This document shows, one piece after another, positions 1 through 8,585 of a stretch of DNA of 64,000 nt (its first letter is position 1; the number at the start of each line of letters is the position of its first letter). The DNA comes from a virus: the IMG/VR virus record IMGVR_UViG_3300020179_000005, positions 145,702 to 209,701 of that record, one strand, 5' to 3'. The notes under the pieces were generated by a model. It was not told the DNA's origin. It saw nothing but the letters and a program-made list of their open reading frames with translations, and made no database searches. A program made the position numbers and the translations under genes.

Positions 1-1
1 A

Positions 2-1315
2 GTCGATAAAAATGGATTCAAACCATTGTGGGGGCAATCTCTTTCTCAGCAATTGAAATTCAAGTTTCTACAGGGTGAAGTACAGATTTTGGTCAATGAT
101 GCGTATCGTTGTCTAGAAAAGGTATACAAGAAGACAGACATTTTGCCAATTTGTGAAAACCTGTCATTTGACAGAATTTTCCCAGACGAATACAATAGTT
201 TGAGCTACCCCATGCCGACTCAACTGTATGGAATAACTCAAGATCAGTTGCGTTATCTTTCTGGTGCCAAAAACATTCACCAAGCATTAAATAATGCTTT
301 TGGTACTCCTGTAGAGAAAATGGGCAAAGAAGAATCACGGTATATCTTTCTTGAGATTCCTATCAAAGAAAATTCTGGAATTACAAGAAGAGCATTTGGT
401 GGGCAACAACAATTCAAGCATTGGCACCATTTGTGCTCGGCCATTCAAATGGTCAGAATGTTCAAAGCATTTGGACTTAATTTCTTTGAACAAATGAAGA
501 TTGATTTTGTTCTGCCACCAATACCTGTAATGCACAAGGTTGAAAGACTTGGAGGCGATCAGAATTATGCGATATACCCAATAAGAACAGGGTCTAATCC
601 GGGGAATTACCGTATATACAATGACATACAGAACATGCAAAAGTACTTCAAGACCTTTGGTGCAACAACTGCATACAAGAATCAAATCTTGCAGACTTTT
701 ACATGGGACGAAACTGATACAAAGAAGCTGGAAGAGCTCGCAAAAGAACCACATCGCACCCACGCCACCGCAGCGTGTGAGCGTCAGAATCAGATCTATC
801 ATCTATTAAATCAAGTTGCTGACACTCTTTCTTCATTGAAGAAAATTCCTGTTGGAAATCGCAGAAAAGCGGTTATTGAACAGGTAAAGAGGCAGAAGTA
901 TGACTTTGATCAAACTCACGATTACGTAGTTACAGAAGCAATGAAATACAAGAATGAAGCCAGGCCAACGAAAAATACCAGGTTGATCAATTCGTTCGAT
1001 GGCAAAGAAATCATTGATGGAGTAATCTTCAGGGCTCCTAAGACCACGCATGATCTTTACCTGTGGGGTACACAACAGAACAACTGCATCGGAACTTCTT
1101 GGGCAGAAGTTGTTGCCGACAGATATCAATTCATCGTTGGCTTTGAATATGCAGATACGGGTAAGTGGATTGGACATGCAAGGTTCGTACTCCTTGATTC
1201 CGGCAAAGAGCTTGAAATTCAAGAGTTTCGAGGTAAGGGTGAAGAGCCACGAGAAGATCTACGTAAAGAGCTTGTCAAGTGGATGAAGAGCAATTTGGTA
1301 AAGAAGGAAAACTAA
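2..1315 (+). CDS. PcfJ-like protein, 5' end outside window
   Basis: The reading frame is open to the window edge (residues VDKNGFKP precede the first possible TTG start at 26), so the gene is cut at its 5' end. The last ~130 residues carry a pattern typical of the PcfJ-like family: PKTTHDLYLWG, then QQNNCIGT, then a beta-rich segment with WIGHARF and LEIQEFRGKG. PcfJ-like proteins are common in plasmids and phages; their biochemical role is not settled. The rest of the protein has no recognisable domain. A strong terminator follows at 1341-1380. Family assignment is by motif recognition only. Confidence 0.6.
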   Translation, partial: VDKNGFKPLWGQSLSQQLKFKFLQGEVQILVNDAYRCLEKVYKKTDILPICENLSFDRIFPDEYNSLSYPMPTQLYGITQDQLRYLSGAKNIHQALNNAFGTPVEKMGKEESRYIFLEIPIKENSGITRRAFGGQQQFKHWHHLCSAIQMVRMFKAFGLNFFEQMKIDFVLPPIPVMHKVERLGGDQNYAIYPIRTGSNPGNYRIYNDIQNMQKYFKTFGATTAYKNQILQTFTWDETDTKKLEELAKEPHRTHATAACERQNQIYHLLNQVADTLSSLKKIPVGNRRKAVIEQVKRQKYDFDQTHDYVVTEAMKYKNEARPTKNTRLINSFDGKEIIDGVIFRAPKTTHDLYLWGTQQNNCIGTSWAEVVADRYQFIVGFEYADTGKWIGHARFVLLDSGKELEIQEFRGKGEEPREDLRKELVKWMKSNLVKKEN

Positions 1316-1340
1316 TAAATATTCTTTAGCCGACTGATAT

Positions 1341-1380
1341 AAGACTAGTATATTTAACTACATTACTAGTCTTTTTTTTT
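1341..1380 (+). terminator. Rho-independent terminator after the PcfJ-like gene
   Basis: AAGACTAGT pairs with ACTAGTCTT around a short AT-rich loop, followed by a run of nine or more T. A nearly identical hairpin recurs at 2007-2040. Confidence 0.75.
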
Positions 1381-1431
1381 ATGACTAGGAATATGGTTTC
1401 CTAGTCAAGGGTCTTAGGAGGGCCCAAAACA

Positions 1432-1971
1432 ATGAAAGCAAACCGCTACTACATCGCTGGGACTGGCTCTCGTGAGCTGATTCTGGATGTTGACAAGCGT
1501 CGTGAGGTCCGTGATTATCTTGCGGACCTTCTGACAAAGGCAAAGGAAAAGCATGGTGACAAGTTGATTGTCATCAGCGGAATGGCAGAAGGCTTTGATG
1601 AAGCACTTGCTCGTGCTGCAATCATGGCTGATGTGTCGTTTATCGCGGCAATTCCCAGCCCTGATTACATTGAGTACTACTGGGGTAAAACCAGTATGCT
1701 CAGGCGTAACAGAATGAGTGAAGCACAGGAAATCCTGTCAAAGGCACAAGAAATCGTTTACGTGTGCCCATCAAGCCCAAGCAAACGTGGCAATGGCGTT
1801 AAGTATCCGCAAAACGGTGGTGCAAACATCGACCGAAACGAGTGGATGGTCGACCATGCAAACATTGTCTGGGTGTACAATCCAACTACTCCAGGTACCG
1901 CTAGGTGCTATGCCTACCTCAAGAAGGTTGGCAAGCCCGCATTTATCATTGACACCACTAAAAAGCTTTAA
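1432..1971 (+). CDS. SLOG-family (YspA/DprA-like Rossmann) nucleotide-binding protein
   Basis: A 179-aa protein with the SLOG-fold signature: an N-terminal GTGSRE motif after the first strand, a central VISGMAEGFDEALARAA segment matching the GxAxGaD loop of the family, and a C-terminal Rossmann-type strand before a GTARCYAYLKKVGKP helix. SLOG proteins bind nucleotides or nucleotide-derived ligands and are frequent phage accessory proteins; the ligand here cannot be told. The ATG at 1432 is supported by GGAGGG ten bases upstream. It is a monocistronic unit between two similar T-run hairpins. Confidence 0.65.
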   Translation: MKANRYYIAGTGSRELILDVDKRREVRDYLADLLTKAKEKHGDKLIVISGMAEGFDEALARAAIMADVSFIAAIPSPDYIEYYWGKTSMLRRNRMSEAQEILSKAQEIVYVCPSSPSKRGNGVKYPQNGGANIDRNEWMVDHANIVWVYNPTTPGTARCYAYLKKVGKPAFIIDTTKKL

Positions 1972-2006
1972 CCAGCTAATTGGTTGGTAATAAGGGATCT
2001 ATATAT

Positions 2007-2040
2007 GGCTAGTAAATTTAACTATATTACTAGTCTTTTA
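2007..2040 (+). terminator. Terminator, second copy of the 1341 element
   Basis: GGCTAGTA pairs with TACTAGTC (one G-T) around AATTTAACTATAT, then TTTTATTTTTT. The loop and stem match the element at 1341-1380 closely, so this is a duplicated intergenic unit. Confidence 0.6.
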
Positions 2041-2094
2041 TTTTTTATGGTTAGCCATCCGGCTACCAAAATCAACAATGGGGAGGAAAAACCC

Positions 2095-2526
2095 ATGAGT
2101 AAGCGGTTTGATCAAGAAATACAGAAGGCAATACAGAAGGGTTACGTTGAAGGACTGACCATCAAGTGCGAGCGATGTGCTGGCACTGGATTGTGGCCAA
2201 CCATCGAAGATCCGGAAGGCTTGCACCACAAGTGCTTTCGGTGCGATGGAACTGGACAAGTTCAGATAATGAGCATCGCGCAAGTTGCACTCATCAGGAA
2301 ACTGATGTATGTGGACCAAGTTATTGCCAGGGAGTCCGCTTTCGGAGGCACTACCGCGCAATGGTCACGTATCGAATACAAGATGGCTGGCCATTTGGCT
2401 GGCATGCCCTATCTGTCAATGGCAGAAGGCAGAAAAATCATTGGTGAACTGATGAACTCGAAGAAGACCAAGGAAAAAGAAAGCCTTGATCAATGCGAGA
2501 TCGACTTCGGTCACATCTACGAATAA
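2095..2526 (+). CDS. Small protein with two DnaJ-type CxxCxGxG motifs
   Basis: A 143-aa product containing CERCAGTG and, about 30 residues later, CFRCDGTG. Two CxxCxGxG motifs form one zinc site of the DnaJ cysteine-rich fold, usually involved in binding unfolded polypeptides or nucleic acids. No J domain is present, so it is not a co-chaperone by itself. An ATG further upstream in the same frame (1984 region) lies inside the terminator repeat and lacks a ribosome site; ATG 2095 has GGGGAGG nine bases before it and is preferred. A second protein with the same motif pair is at 28897. Confidence 0.7.
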   Translation: MSKRFDQEIQKAIQKGYVEGLTIKCERCAGTGLWPTIEDPEGLHHKCFRCDGTGQVQIMSIAQVALIRKLMYVDQVIARESAFGGTTAQWSRIEYKMAGHLAGMPYLSMAEGRKIIGELMNSKKTKEKESLDQCEIDFGHIYE

Positions 2527-2547
2527 CAAGGCAAGCAAGAAAAGAAG

Positions 2548-2574
2548 AAGGGGTCCAAAAGGGCCCCTTTTTCT
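2548..2574 (+). terminator. Rho-independent terminator
   Basis: GGGG(T)CC-AAAA-GG(G)CCCC followed by TTTTTCTTT, 22 bases after the preceding stop codon. Confidence 0.8.
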
Positions 2575-2576
2575 TT

Positions 2577-2591
2577 ATGACTAGTACTTAG
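2577..2591 (+). repeat. Intergenic repeat ATGACTAGTACTTAG (copies at 2577 and 3076)
   Basis: The 15-base string occurs identically at 2577-2591 and 3076-3090, in both cases a few bases after a terminator T-run; a shorter version (ATGACTAG) follows the terminator at 1381. The position suggests a promoter or 5' leader element for the next gene, but no consensus -35/-10 pair is evident. Confidence 0.55.
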
Positions 2592-2671
2592 ACTTCAAGT
2601 ATCAGTCAGGGTTGAAGTGTCGTTTCCCAAATCAAAAATGACGCAATGTACATCCATACAAGGAGGATGAC

Positions 2672-2989
2672 ATGAACAAGCAAATCAAGTGCGGTGCCTG
2701 CGGGCATACGCACCCGACCGTGGCAGAGGTATTCAGCTGCCACAACACACTGGGGGTTTTCAAACTCCAGGAAGCGGATGAACTGGCGAAAGACATGCCA
2801 AAGCGCCAGTTCGTCAAGACTCCAAAGGCACAGGAGCCCAAGACCTACCAGGTCCATGTGTTCCCGACCAAGGAGGGCGCCGAGGCATTCATTGCCAAAA
2901 CGCCAAAGACCCGACTCGGAACGACGAAAGTCAAGTACGTGGACGGACAGCCCGAGAAGACCTATCAGGTCATCGAGAGCTTGAAGTAA
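2672..2989 (+). CDS. Small zinc-finger-like protein
   Basis: A 105-aa protein starting at an ATG with AAGGAGG upstream. The N-terminus has IKCGACGHTHPTVAEVFSCH, a CxxC...C/H arrangement compatible with a single zinc site; the rest is lysine-rich with two similar beta segments (KTYQVHVFPTKEGAEAF and KTYQVIESL). No family recognised. It is flanked on both sides by hairpin terminators, so it is its own transcription unit. Confidence 0.65.
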   Translation: MNKQIKCGACGHTHPTVAEVFSCHNTLGVFKLQEADELAKDMPKRQFVKTPKAQEPKTYQVHVFPTKEGAEAFIAKTPKTRLGTTKVKYVDGQPEKTYQVIESLK

Positions 2990-3050
2990 TAACCTAGCAG
3001 GGGAAAGAAGTCACCCCTGCAAACCAAGAGTCGGGTTCAGCCGACAGTAG

Positions 3051-3070
3051 AAGGGGCTTCGGCCCCTTTT
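3051..3070 (+). terminator. Rho-independent terminator with UUCG loop
   Basis: AAGGGGC-TTCG-GCCCCTTTT: perfect GC stem capped by a cUUCGg tetraloop, followed by T-rich sequence. Confidence 0.85.
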
Positions 3071-3137
3071 ACTTTATGACTAGTACTTAGGTCTCTATTC
3101 TGAGGCCGCTAGTAGCTCAAGAGAAAGGAAACTCATC

Positions 3138-5780
3138 ATGAGCGCAATCAACCAAGCGGTGAAGGGCGAAATCCCGATCATCGCATTCCTGTCAGGAAAG
3201 TGGCGAATCCTGACCAACAATCCCAGGGCACACGAAAAGTCTGCTCTGGAACTGTTCAGGGATACCAAAGAGCCAATCCAAGTCCAGACACGGACTCCAC
3301 AAGGTAGGACAATTTCCAACTACCTGATGGAAATCCACAATGGAACCTGGATCTACCCTGCGTTGAGCAAGTTGAACAAAAGAGGATTCACATTCCGACT
3401 TGGTTCAATCTCAATCAGTGACCTAAAGCATGAAATCAAGTTGAAGAGGACCAATATCGACCTGTTGGTTGATGGATCCACTTTTGCTTGGGCAAATGCG
3501 ACCTATGCATTCTTCCTTTACATCGATGGAATGGATCGTGAGATCTTCAGCCTCGAGGCAATGGACATGATTGCACTGGATGCAAAGAAGACACCAAAGC
3601 GACTGCAAGAAGTTGGTCGTTCATGCCAGATGTACAAGTCTGGTAAGTTCGACGAACTGAGCTGCTTGATGTTGGTGGACCCCAGCAATGAAATCCCAGA
3701 AGCTGAACATGATCACGGACCGGGTAACTGGCCTGCTGCTCGTGAAGAAGTCACCCTGGAGATGAGCCCTGATGGCAATAATTGCAATCCGTACGACGGA
3801 CCAATCATTGTCAGTCAGAGCTTCTTGCGGGAGATGTGCTACAAGATGGAAGAAGGTCATGAAAAGCGCCGTATGATTGCAATGATCATGGGCAACAAGA
3901 TTGACCGGTTCATCTTCCGACTGAGGACTCCGTACGGACTCGTAAAGGGTTTGGGTTTGTGCAGGCCTGACAGGGTGATGTCTCATGATGTCATCTTCCA
4001 CAGCAGTGCAATCAAGCCGGAGTTCCATTCGGATGGCAACAACTATCTGGCAACGGCGTTCATTCACGAGAACATCCACACGGCGATGTGGGACATGCAG
4101 AGCACGTTCCACAATCACGATTGGTTGTTCACCGAAGAGCGTTTCGTTCAGGACTCAGAGTCATTGGTGGATGACATCACCAAATCGTTCGCAGACAACA
4201 AAGTGCCGGACTTCATCTTGCACCAAGTAAAGTTTGCTCATGACGAAGCTGGTGTGCACCACGAAGAACCTGTAGTGGCTGGTTGGAAGACCGCTGTTGT
4301 CAGGTGGCTTGAGGCAGGGAATGATCTGTCTGCTTCTGCTTGCTTTAACAGGCTGGCGATTGGTTCTGTAGAAATGCAGATGCAATCAGCACGAGACAAC
4401 AACCGTTGGTGGCTGCCAATGAGCAATGCATTCATGGCAACCGTCAACACCTATGCTGCCTTGGAGCACATGGCGATGATGGACCTTCCGGAAGAGAAGC
4501 GCAATTGTGTCTTCTATCTGGAGAATGTTGGTGTGGTAATTCCCACCGACAGGTTCGTTGATACCGCTGTGTTGCATGACACATGGGATCAAGACGGTGA
4601 TCAAGCCAAGTTCATCTGGATCAAAATCTGGTGCAGCCAGTATGGTCGAGAGAAACTGGAGAAGCTGTATTCGGACTCGGTACTGCCAGTCAACATGATT
4701 GTGCCAGAGACACCGGAGGAAGCCATCGACGTCTGCGTAGTGATTCGTTCACCAAACGGACCAGGTGGGTACAGCATTGAGTGGTTTGATGCAGAGACCA
4801 TGCCATGGCACAGGCGTAATGACGAGCGGGTTCCGGTCATCGACTTGAACACTGCTCCATTCGGCATGTCGACTTTGCTGGAGACCTCTGAGCGAGGAGA
4901 GATTCCTCATTCAGTGGAGTACACCAGCAGGATGATCACACGAGACAACGTCAAACGGATGATCAGGGCACAGTTGGTAAATCCCAACGTAGGTACGTAT
5001 GCCAACTTGATCATGGCTTACTCTGCAATCATGGGAGTGAGCTATCCTGAGTGGCTGCCGGCAAACAGCAACGATGTGATCGACACCAATCAACAGGAGG
5101 CGGACATCGATTCCTTCCTCTACCTGAAGTTTGGAATGTTGCACATGCAAAAGTTGATCGTGAATGAAATCATTCGCGAACAGGTGCCTGTTGACAAGTT
5201 CGTGTTCAAGACACGTCTGTCGATTGGCATGGACGAAACAGATCAGGACATGCTTGAGGACATTCTGGTGGATGGCAAATTCACCCGTATGGACAATGTG
5301 AACAAGCACACCCTGGATCAAGTCAAGAAGATGATCGTTGAAGTTTCATTCGGTCGTCGTCTGGAATCTGAAACTCGTCAGTTGGTCATGGACAAATTGT
5401 CGATAGTCAAGCCGGAACACGTCGAATGGGCAAGTGGACTCTTCAAGGAGTTCGATGTGCGCCTCAAGCGTGCAGATGCAAAGTACCACTCCTCAGTGGC
5501 CAAGGCCGGTAAACTCGGGTTCAACAGCAAGTATCTCAAGATGTTTGCCGAAACCGAGCGCAGCAGGGAAATTGGCGATATTCAATCGGACCTGTACAAC
5601 AGGATCAATTCACACACAGCACCAGAAAAGTGGGCTGTACTGCTGTACCGGTACATCGTGGATCCGAGCCTGAACTCTGGCAAGTACGGTCTCAGTGACC
5701 GGATCATCTTCCAGAATGGCCAGGAAGGACAACCCACGGTCATGGACCTGTTGATCCAAGGTTTGGCTGACCTCAAGTAA
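3138..5780 (+). CDS. Large protein, paralogue of the 14473 gene, DxDGD motif
   Basis: 880 aa. Related over its middle and second half to the 861-aa product at 14473: shared blocks are LPMSNAF/IPCSVYEQ, GVVIPTDRFVD/GVHVVNDADWL, an acidic motif WDQDGDQAKF aligned with HDEDDYFKL, the hallmark RSPNGPGGYSI/RSPNGIGEYSI, and DNVKRMIRAQ/DDVISDIKVA. The DxDGDQ string is reminiscent of the metal-binding loop of two-barrel RNA polymerases (NADFDGDQ in beta prime; DxDGD in QDE-1-like and YonO-like enzymes), but no overall homology can be shown by eye. No signal peptide or membrane segment. ATG 3138 follows AAGAGAAAGGAAA. Preceded by the 3076 repeat; probably transcribed alone. Function unknown. Confidence 0.75.
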   Translation: MSAINQAVKGEIPIIAFLSGKWRILTNNPRAHEKSALELFRDTKEPIQVQTRTPQGRTISNYLMEIHNGTWIYPALSKLNKRGFTFRLGSISISDLKHEIKLKRTNIDLLVDGSTFAWANATYAFFLYIDGMDREIFSLEAMDMIALDAKKTPKRLQEVGRSCQMYKSGKFDELSCLMLVDPSNEIPEAEHDHGPGNWPAAREEVTLEMSPDGNNCNPYDGPIIVSQSFLREMCYKMEEGHEKRRMIAMIMGNKIDRFIFRLRTPYGLVKGLGLCRPDRVMSHDVIFHSSAIKPEFHSDGNNYLATAFIHENIHTAMWDMQSTFHNHDWLFTEERFVQDSESLVDDITKSFADNKVPDFILHQVKFAHDEAGVHHEEPVVAGWKTAVVRWLEAGNDLSASACFNRLAIGSVEMQMQSARDNNRWWLPMSNAFMATVNTYAALEHMAMMDLPEEKRNCVFYLENVGVVIPTDRFVDTAVLHDTWDQDGDQAKFIWIKIWCSQYGREKLEKLYSDSVLPVNMIVPETPEEAIDVCVVIRSPNGPGGYSIEWFDAETMPWHRRNDERVPVIDLNTAPFGMSTLLETSERGEIPHSVEYTSRMITRDNVKRMIRAQLVNPNVGTYANLIMAYSAIMGVSYPEWLPANSNDVIDTNQQEADIDSFLYLKFGMLHMQKLIVNEIIREQVPVDKFVFKTRLSIGMDETDQDMLEDILVDGKFTRMDNVNKHTLDQVKKMIVEVSFGRRLESETRQLVMDKLSIVKPEHVEWASGLFKEFDVRLKRADAKYHSSVAKAGKLGFNSKYLKMFAETERSREIGDIQSDLYNRINSHTAPEKWAVLLYRYIVDPSLNSGKYGLSDRIIFQNGQEGQPTVMDLLIQGLADLK

Positions 5781-5905
5781 TTAATCCTTTATTGATTGTG
5801 AATACCTATGGGTATTCTAAATAGGTCTCTCTGGCTGGCTAGGCTCTAGGTTGCTTGGCTGGCTTGGGTTGTTGCGTGTTGACTCTTCTTACGGGTCTAA
5901 CGCGC

Positions 5906-5965
5906 AAAATAGGGGTCTTTCCCCGTTTGGCGTTGCTGAACGGGTTTGACTCTGAAAATAGGGGC
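5906..5965 (+). repeat. AAAATAGGGG start-associated repeats (first two of eight)
   Basis: Two copies at 5906-5916 and 5955-5965. Six more lie at 6729-6739, 7508-7520, 7747-7757, 8804-8814, 9137-9147 and 13937-13947. All are on the plus strand in intergenic DNA and all but the first lie 15-90 bases ahead of a start codon. The G-run may serve as part of the ribosome site in the closest cases (7508, 7747), but elsewhere a separate Shine-Dalgarno is present, so the motif looks regulatory. None is seen after 14 kb. Confidence 0.65.
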
Positions 5966-6038
5966 TCATTCCCGAGCCTCTTCAGGCGGTCACTGCCTGC
6001 GTAAGAAAGTGGCAAAGCGGTCAAGGAGCCGCAGCAAT

Positions 6039-6551
6039 ATGAAGCAGATACTGAAGGCGCTCTACGCCAACAATGATTGGCAGGAGCGAGTGAACACCGA
6101 GACGGGCAAGCGATTCTGGCAGGTGCTAGTTGGGCCTGTTGGCTTTGATGCCGTTTCGGCGGAAGACCGTCAGGTCAACGCGTACAACTGGGCAATCAAC
6201 GAAGATGACCAGTTGACCGTGGAAGTGGACGGTGCCAAGCACTCAGTGAACCTGAAGTCCTATGTGGACGAAGTGGTTCGCAGTGCGACTGGTGGAATCA
6301 ACCCGAAGGGTGTGTTGCGCGTCTTGTGCGACGACATCGTGCTGGGGAAGGCCACCGAGTTGACCTACAAGGATGGCAGCGTCCACCCGCAAATCACGGT
6401 GTACCCCGTGAACTTCGTGGTTGAGACCTACCAGCGGAGCAGGCCAGCAGCGGTGAAGATGGACAACGCAGCGTTCGCAGCGCTGAAGAGTCGGATGTCG
6501 CAGCCGACGCGGCCAGTGGTGGTCGCTGAGAGCAGTGACGCACCGTTCTGA
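6039..6551 (+). CDS. Hypothetical protein ending in an SSB-like SSDAPF tip
   Basis: 170 aa, distinctly GC-rich codon use compared with later genes. The ATG at 6039 has AAGGAG ten bases upstream; an earlier in-frame start at 5946 sits inside the TAGGGG repeat zone and is rejected. Contains a FWQVLVGPVGFDAVSAEDRQVNAYNW segment and ends in AESSDAPF, a short acidic/Pro-Phe tail resembling the C-terminal tip of single-stranded DNA-binding proteins; the protein at 9225 ends similarly in VAPF. A DNA-transaction role is possible but no domain is recognised. Confidence 0.65.
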   Translation: MKQILKALYANNDWQERVNTETGKRFWQVLVGPVGFDAVSAEDRQVNAYNWAINEDDQLTVEVDGAKHSVNLKSYVDEVVRSATGGINPKGVLRVLCDDIVLGKATELTYKDGSVHPQITVYPVNFVVETYQRSRPAAVKMDNAAFAALKSRMSQPTRPVVVAESSDAPF

Positions 6552-6568
6552 CCGAACGGCGGAATGTG

Positions 6569-6598
6569 TTGGTGGGGGGGCTTCGGCCCCCCTGCCAA
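6569..6598 (+). terminator. Strong hairpin, probable terminator
   Basis: TTGGT-GGGGGGG-CTTCG-GCCCCCC-TGCCAA just after the preceding stop, followed by TAAAAAATT rather than a clean T-run. Confidence 0.65.
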
Positions 6599-6767
6599 TA
6601 AAAAATTGGTCTAGGTATATAGGTTCTTGCTATCCCTCCTTGGGGACACCCAGTCCGGCGGTGCTATGCACTTCTCACCGTCGGGCTGGGTCGTCTTTTC
6701 GTGTGGGTGCTTGAATGGTAATACAAAAAAAATAGGGGTAACATCCAAGTCAACAGTGGAGGGCATC

Positions 6768-6974
6768 ATGCCTAAGCAATCAGTGAATCCAGTAATTCCG
6801 TTTGAAGTAATGATTCCCAAGCGGGGAGATAGGTCTCAGGTGTTGGCGGAAATCGTCAGCATCGTCGAGAACGCACCTTCTTCCAAGTGGGACAAGTACC
6901 AAAGTGCAGAACAAGAGTTCCATCTCTTCAATGTGATGGCAGCTTCCTCAATCCCGGAGGACAATAACGTATAA
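6768..6974 (+). CDS. Hypothetical 68-aa protein
   Basis: Begins at ATG 6768, eight bases after GGAGGG and 29 bases after a TAGGGG repeat; a longer frame from 6627 runs through that repeat and lacks a ribosome site. Sequence MPKQSVNPVIPFEVMIPKRGDR, then a helical KWDKYQSAEQEFHLF segment. No family recognised. It lies directly upstream of the large structured RNA. Confidence 0.6.
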   Translation: MPKQSVNPVIPFEVMIPKRGDRSQVLAEIVSIVENAPSSKWDKYQSAEQEFHLFNVMAASSIPEDNNV

Positions 6975-6979
6975 GATGT

Positions 6980-7448
6980 TTCCCTGTACAACCGTAATCA
7001 CATGCAGGGTTATGCCATCGGGCGAAGAACCGATGTTAGCGGAGAATGGTTGGATTGTCCGGGTTTATTCTGTGTCGGCCCTTAAGTGGAAGTACGTACA
7101 GGATAGACGAAACTTATTGTGAACTGGGCTGGCCCGTCCCAAAGGATGTCGGAGTCTGTTGATATCTTCGGAGCAACAGACAGGGCGCTATTAATGGGAG
7201 ATTGATGTCCCGTGGATACATCAATGGTGTAATTGCAGCATCAGACAGCTCTTGCTGACATACCAAGTAGACAAAGTGCAGTAGTATGTCACAGAATTAA
7301 AAGTGGGGAAGGCGTTCGCAACTCCCCATGGTTATGGGACTGGCTTAAATGCCGGGCCATTGACGGGTTTCGGTTCAACCGAGTAATGTCCCATCTGGCT
7401 GACCCACCTACGGCGAACCTAGTGGGTGGGGCGCAAGCCCTGCCCACT
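6980..7448 (+). ncRNA. Large ornate structured RNA (~470 nt)
   Basis: No credible gene in ~550 bases, but many perfect helices: CATCGG/CCGATG (7016), TCTGTTG/CAACAGA enclosing a UUCG hairpin (7151-7182), ATTGATGT/ACATCAAT (7202-7229), TGACATAC/GTATGTCA (7256-7293), TGGGGA/TCCCCA (7305-7329), ATGGGAC/GTCCCAT (7334-7395), and an 11-bp stem with a GCAA tetraloop at 7422-7447. No group I or group II intron core, tmRNA or RNase P signature was found. Size, helix density and phage context resemble the ROOL/GOLLD class of large phage RNAs; that match is inferred, not demonstrated. Confidence 0.6.
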
Positions 7449-7525
7449 CGATAATAATATATAAAAAAATTTTTTATTAGCTTATAATTCTAAAAATTTA
7501 CACTAGAAAAATAGGGGGGTGTTTC

Positions 7526-7747
7526 ATGACGCAAGAATGGACAGATTTGGTGCCCAAGTGCACCATACACAATGTTCCGATGAGAGTAAAACAACTGACA
7601 CTCACTGAAGAACGCGAAGTTCGTGATTGTGACCTGATCATTGACGACACGCGCAAACACTGGGTTTGTGATTCGTGCCGCATTGTTTGGGTTTCCATCA
7701 TTGAGAACAACGAGATGAATGTACTTGGTATTCCAAGGTCGCACTAA
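7526..7747 (+). CDS. Small CxxC protein
   Basis: 73 aa starting 18 bases after a TAGGGGGG repeat whose G-run can act as the ribosome site. Cysteines at KCTIHNVPM and WVCDSCRIVW could form one zinc site (C-x2-H / C-x2-C). No family recognised. First gene of a run of tightly packed microproteins reaching 9131. Confidence 0.6.
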   Translation: MTQEWTDLVPKCTIHNVPMRVKQLTLTEEREVRDCDLIIDDTRKHWVCDSCRIVWVSIIENNEMNVLGIPRSH

Positions 7748-7761
7748 AAATAGGGGTAATT

Positions 7762-7938
7762 ATGAAATATGTGTTATTGCCAGTAATGTGGAAAATAAAG
7801 AATGCTTGTTGGCGCATAGCCGTCAAATTGAGCAAACTTGAATACACGATACTTGATCGTATCGATGCAATTGATCCCCACTATGCCGATAGGCAGTGGG
7901 CTAAGAAAATATTCAACAAAAACAAAGGGGTAAAGTAA
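7762..7938 (+). CDS. Hypothetical 58-aa basic protein
   Basis: ATG 7762 follows TAGGGG at ten bases. Product begins MKYVLLPVMWKIKNACWRIAVKL and ends in NKNKGVK; the first half is hydrophobic/amphipathic, the second polar. The TAA stop shares an A with the next ATG (TAATG), indicating translational coupling to the 7938 gene. Confidence 0.55.
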   Translation: MKYVLLPVMWKIKNACWRIAVKLSKLEYTILDRIDAIDPHYADRQWAKKIFNKNKGVK

Positions 7939-8144
7939 TGTCATCATGGAAGTTAACCAAAGCAGTAATGCGTGCTCAACTAATCTGGATGGTCATCGCA
8001 TTTTCGGTAATGTTCATCGTCGGTTTGTTTGTGACCAAGGACAAGGTTCCAAGCAAAAGGACCAAGGATGGTTTCAAGACCGAAGAGATGCAGTCCGTCT
8101 ACGATCACTATCTGAATAAGGAGATGAAGTATGGCAAGTCCTGA
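7938..8144 (+). CDS. Small single-pass membrane protein
   Basis: 68 aa with one hydrophobic segment (residues ~15-33, LIWMVIAFSVMFIVGLFV) followed by a lysine-rich soluble tail. Preceded by AAAGGGG. Overlaps the next start by 14 bases. Function unknown. Confidence 0.6.
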   Translation: MSSWKLTKAVMRAQLIWMVIAFSVMFIVGLFVTKDKVPSKRTKDGFKTEEMQSVYDHYLNKEMKYGKS

Positions 8145-8265
8145 AAACACCAAATGGTGGAAGGAATCCGAACGCTTGAAGGAAAAAAACAAGCGTCGTT
8201 CTGCCCGCCGCAAAGCAAATCCCGGTTTCCATAATCCCAGAGCCAAAAAGAAAGAGAGTGAATAA
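8131..8265 (+). CDS. Basic 44-aa microprotein
   Basis: Starts at ATG 8131 with AAGGAGATGAAGT upstream, inside the end of the previous gene; stop overlaps the next start as TAATG. Product is rich in Lys/Arg (ERLKEKNKRRSARRKANPG...RAKKKESE), suggesting nucleic-acid or polyanion binding. No family. Confidence 0.55.
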   Translation: MASPENTKWWKESERLKEKNKRRSARRKANPGFHNPRAKKKESE

Positions 8266-8585
8266 TGTACATATTCCACGAAAACCAATACGACACCGAT
8301 AGCAGCAGTATCTACGGGTTCTTTGTCTACCGCAAAGACGGAAAGTCCATGCCCAAGGGTATGATCACTTCGTTCAATGCGATGTGGTACAAAGCCTTGG
8401 ATAGGTTCCCTTCTTTCAGCCAGATCGAGTTCGCCGTTCAATCACCAACTGGTGACTCGTCAGACCACTTCGACTACACGATGCCCTGTGCGAATTTCGA
8501 ACAGGCAAAAGCCATTGTGGACAACTATCGTGCAGGCTTGTACGAAATGCTGGGTGAAATTCGTAAAGAGGAGTTGTACTCATGA
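8265..8585 (+). CDS. Hypothetical 106-aa protein
   Basis: Coupled by TAATG to the previous gene. Begins MYIFHENQYDTDSSSIYGFFVYRKDGK; contains DHFDYTMPCANFEQAKAIVDNY. Looks like a small alpha/beta protein; no recognised family. Upstream AAAGAGAGTG provides a ribosome site. Confidence 0.6.
   Translation: MYIFHENQYDTDSSSIYGFFVYRKDGKSMPKGMITSFNAMWYKALDRFPSFSQIEFAVQSPTGDSSDHFDYTMPCANFEQAKAIVDNYRAGLYEMLGEIRKEELYS

Noticed and set aside
6975-7450. Group I/II intron, tmRNA or RNase P RNA
   Set aside because: No intron core elements, domain V, tRNA-like ends or RNase P conserved strings were found; flanking genes are not split.
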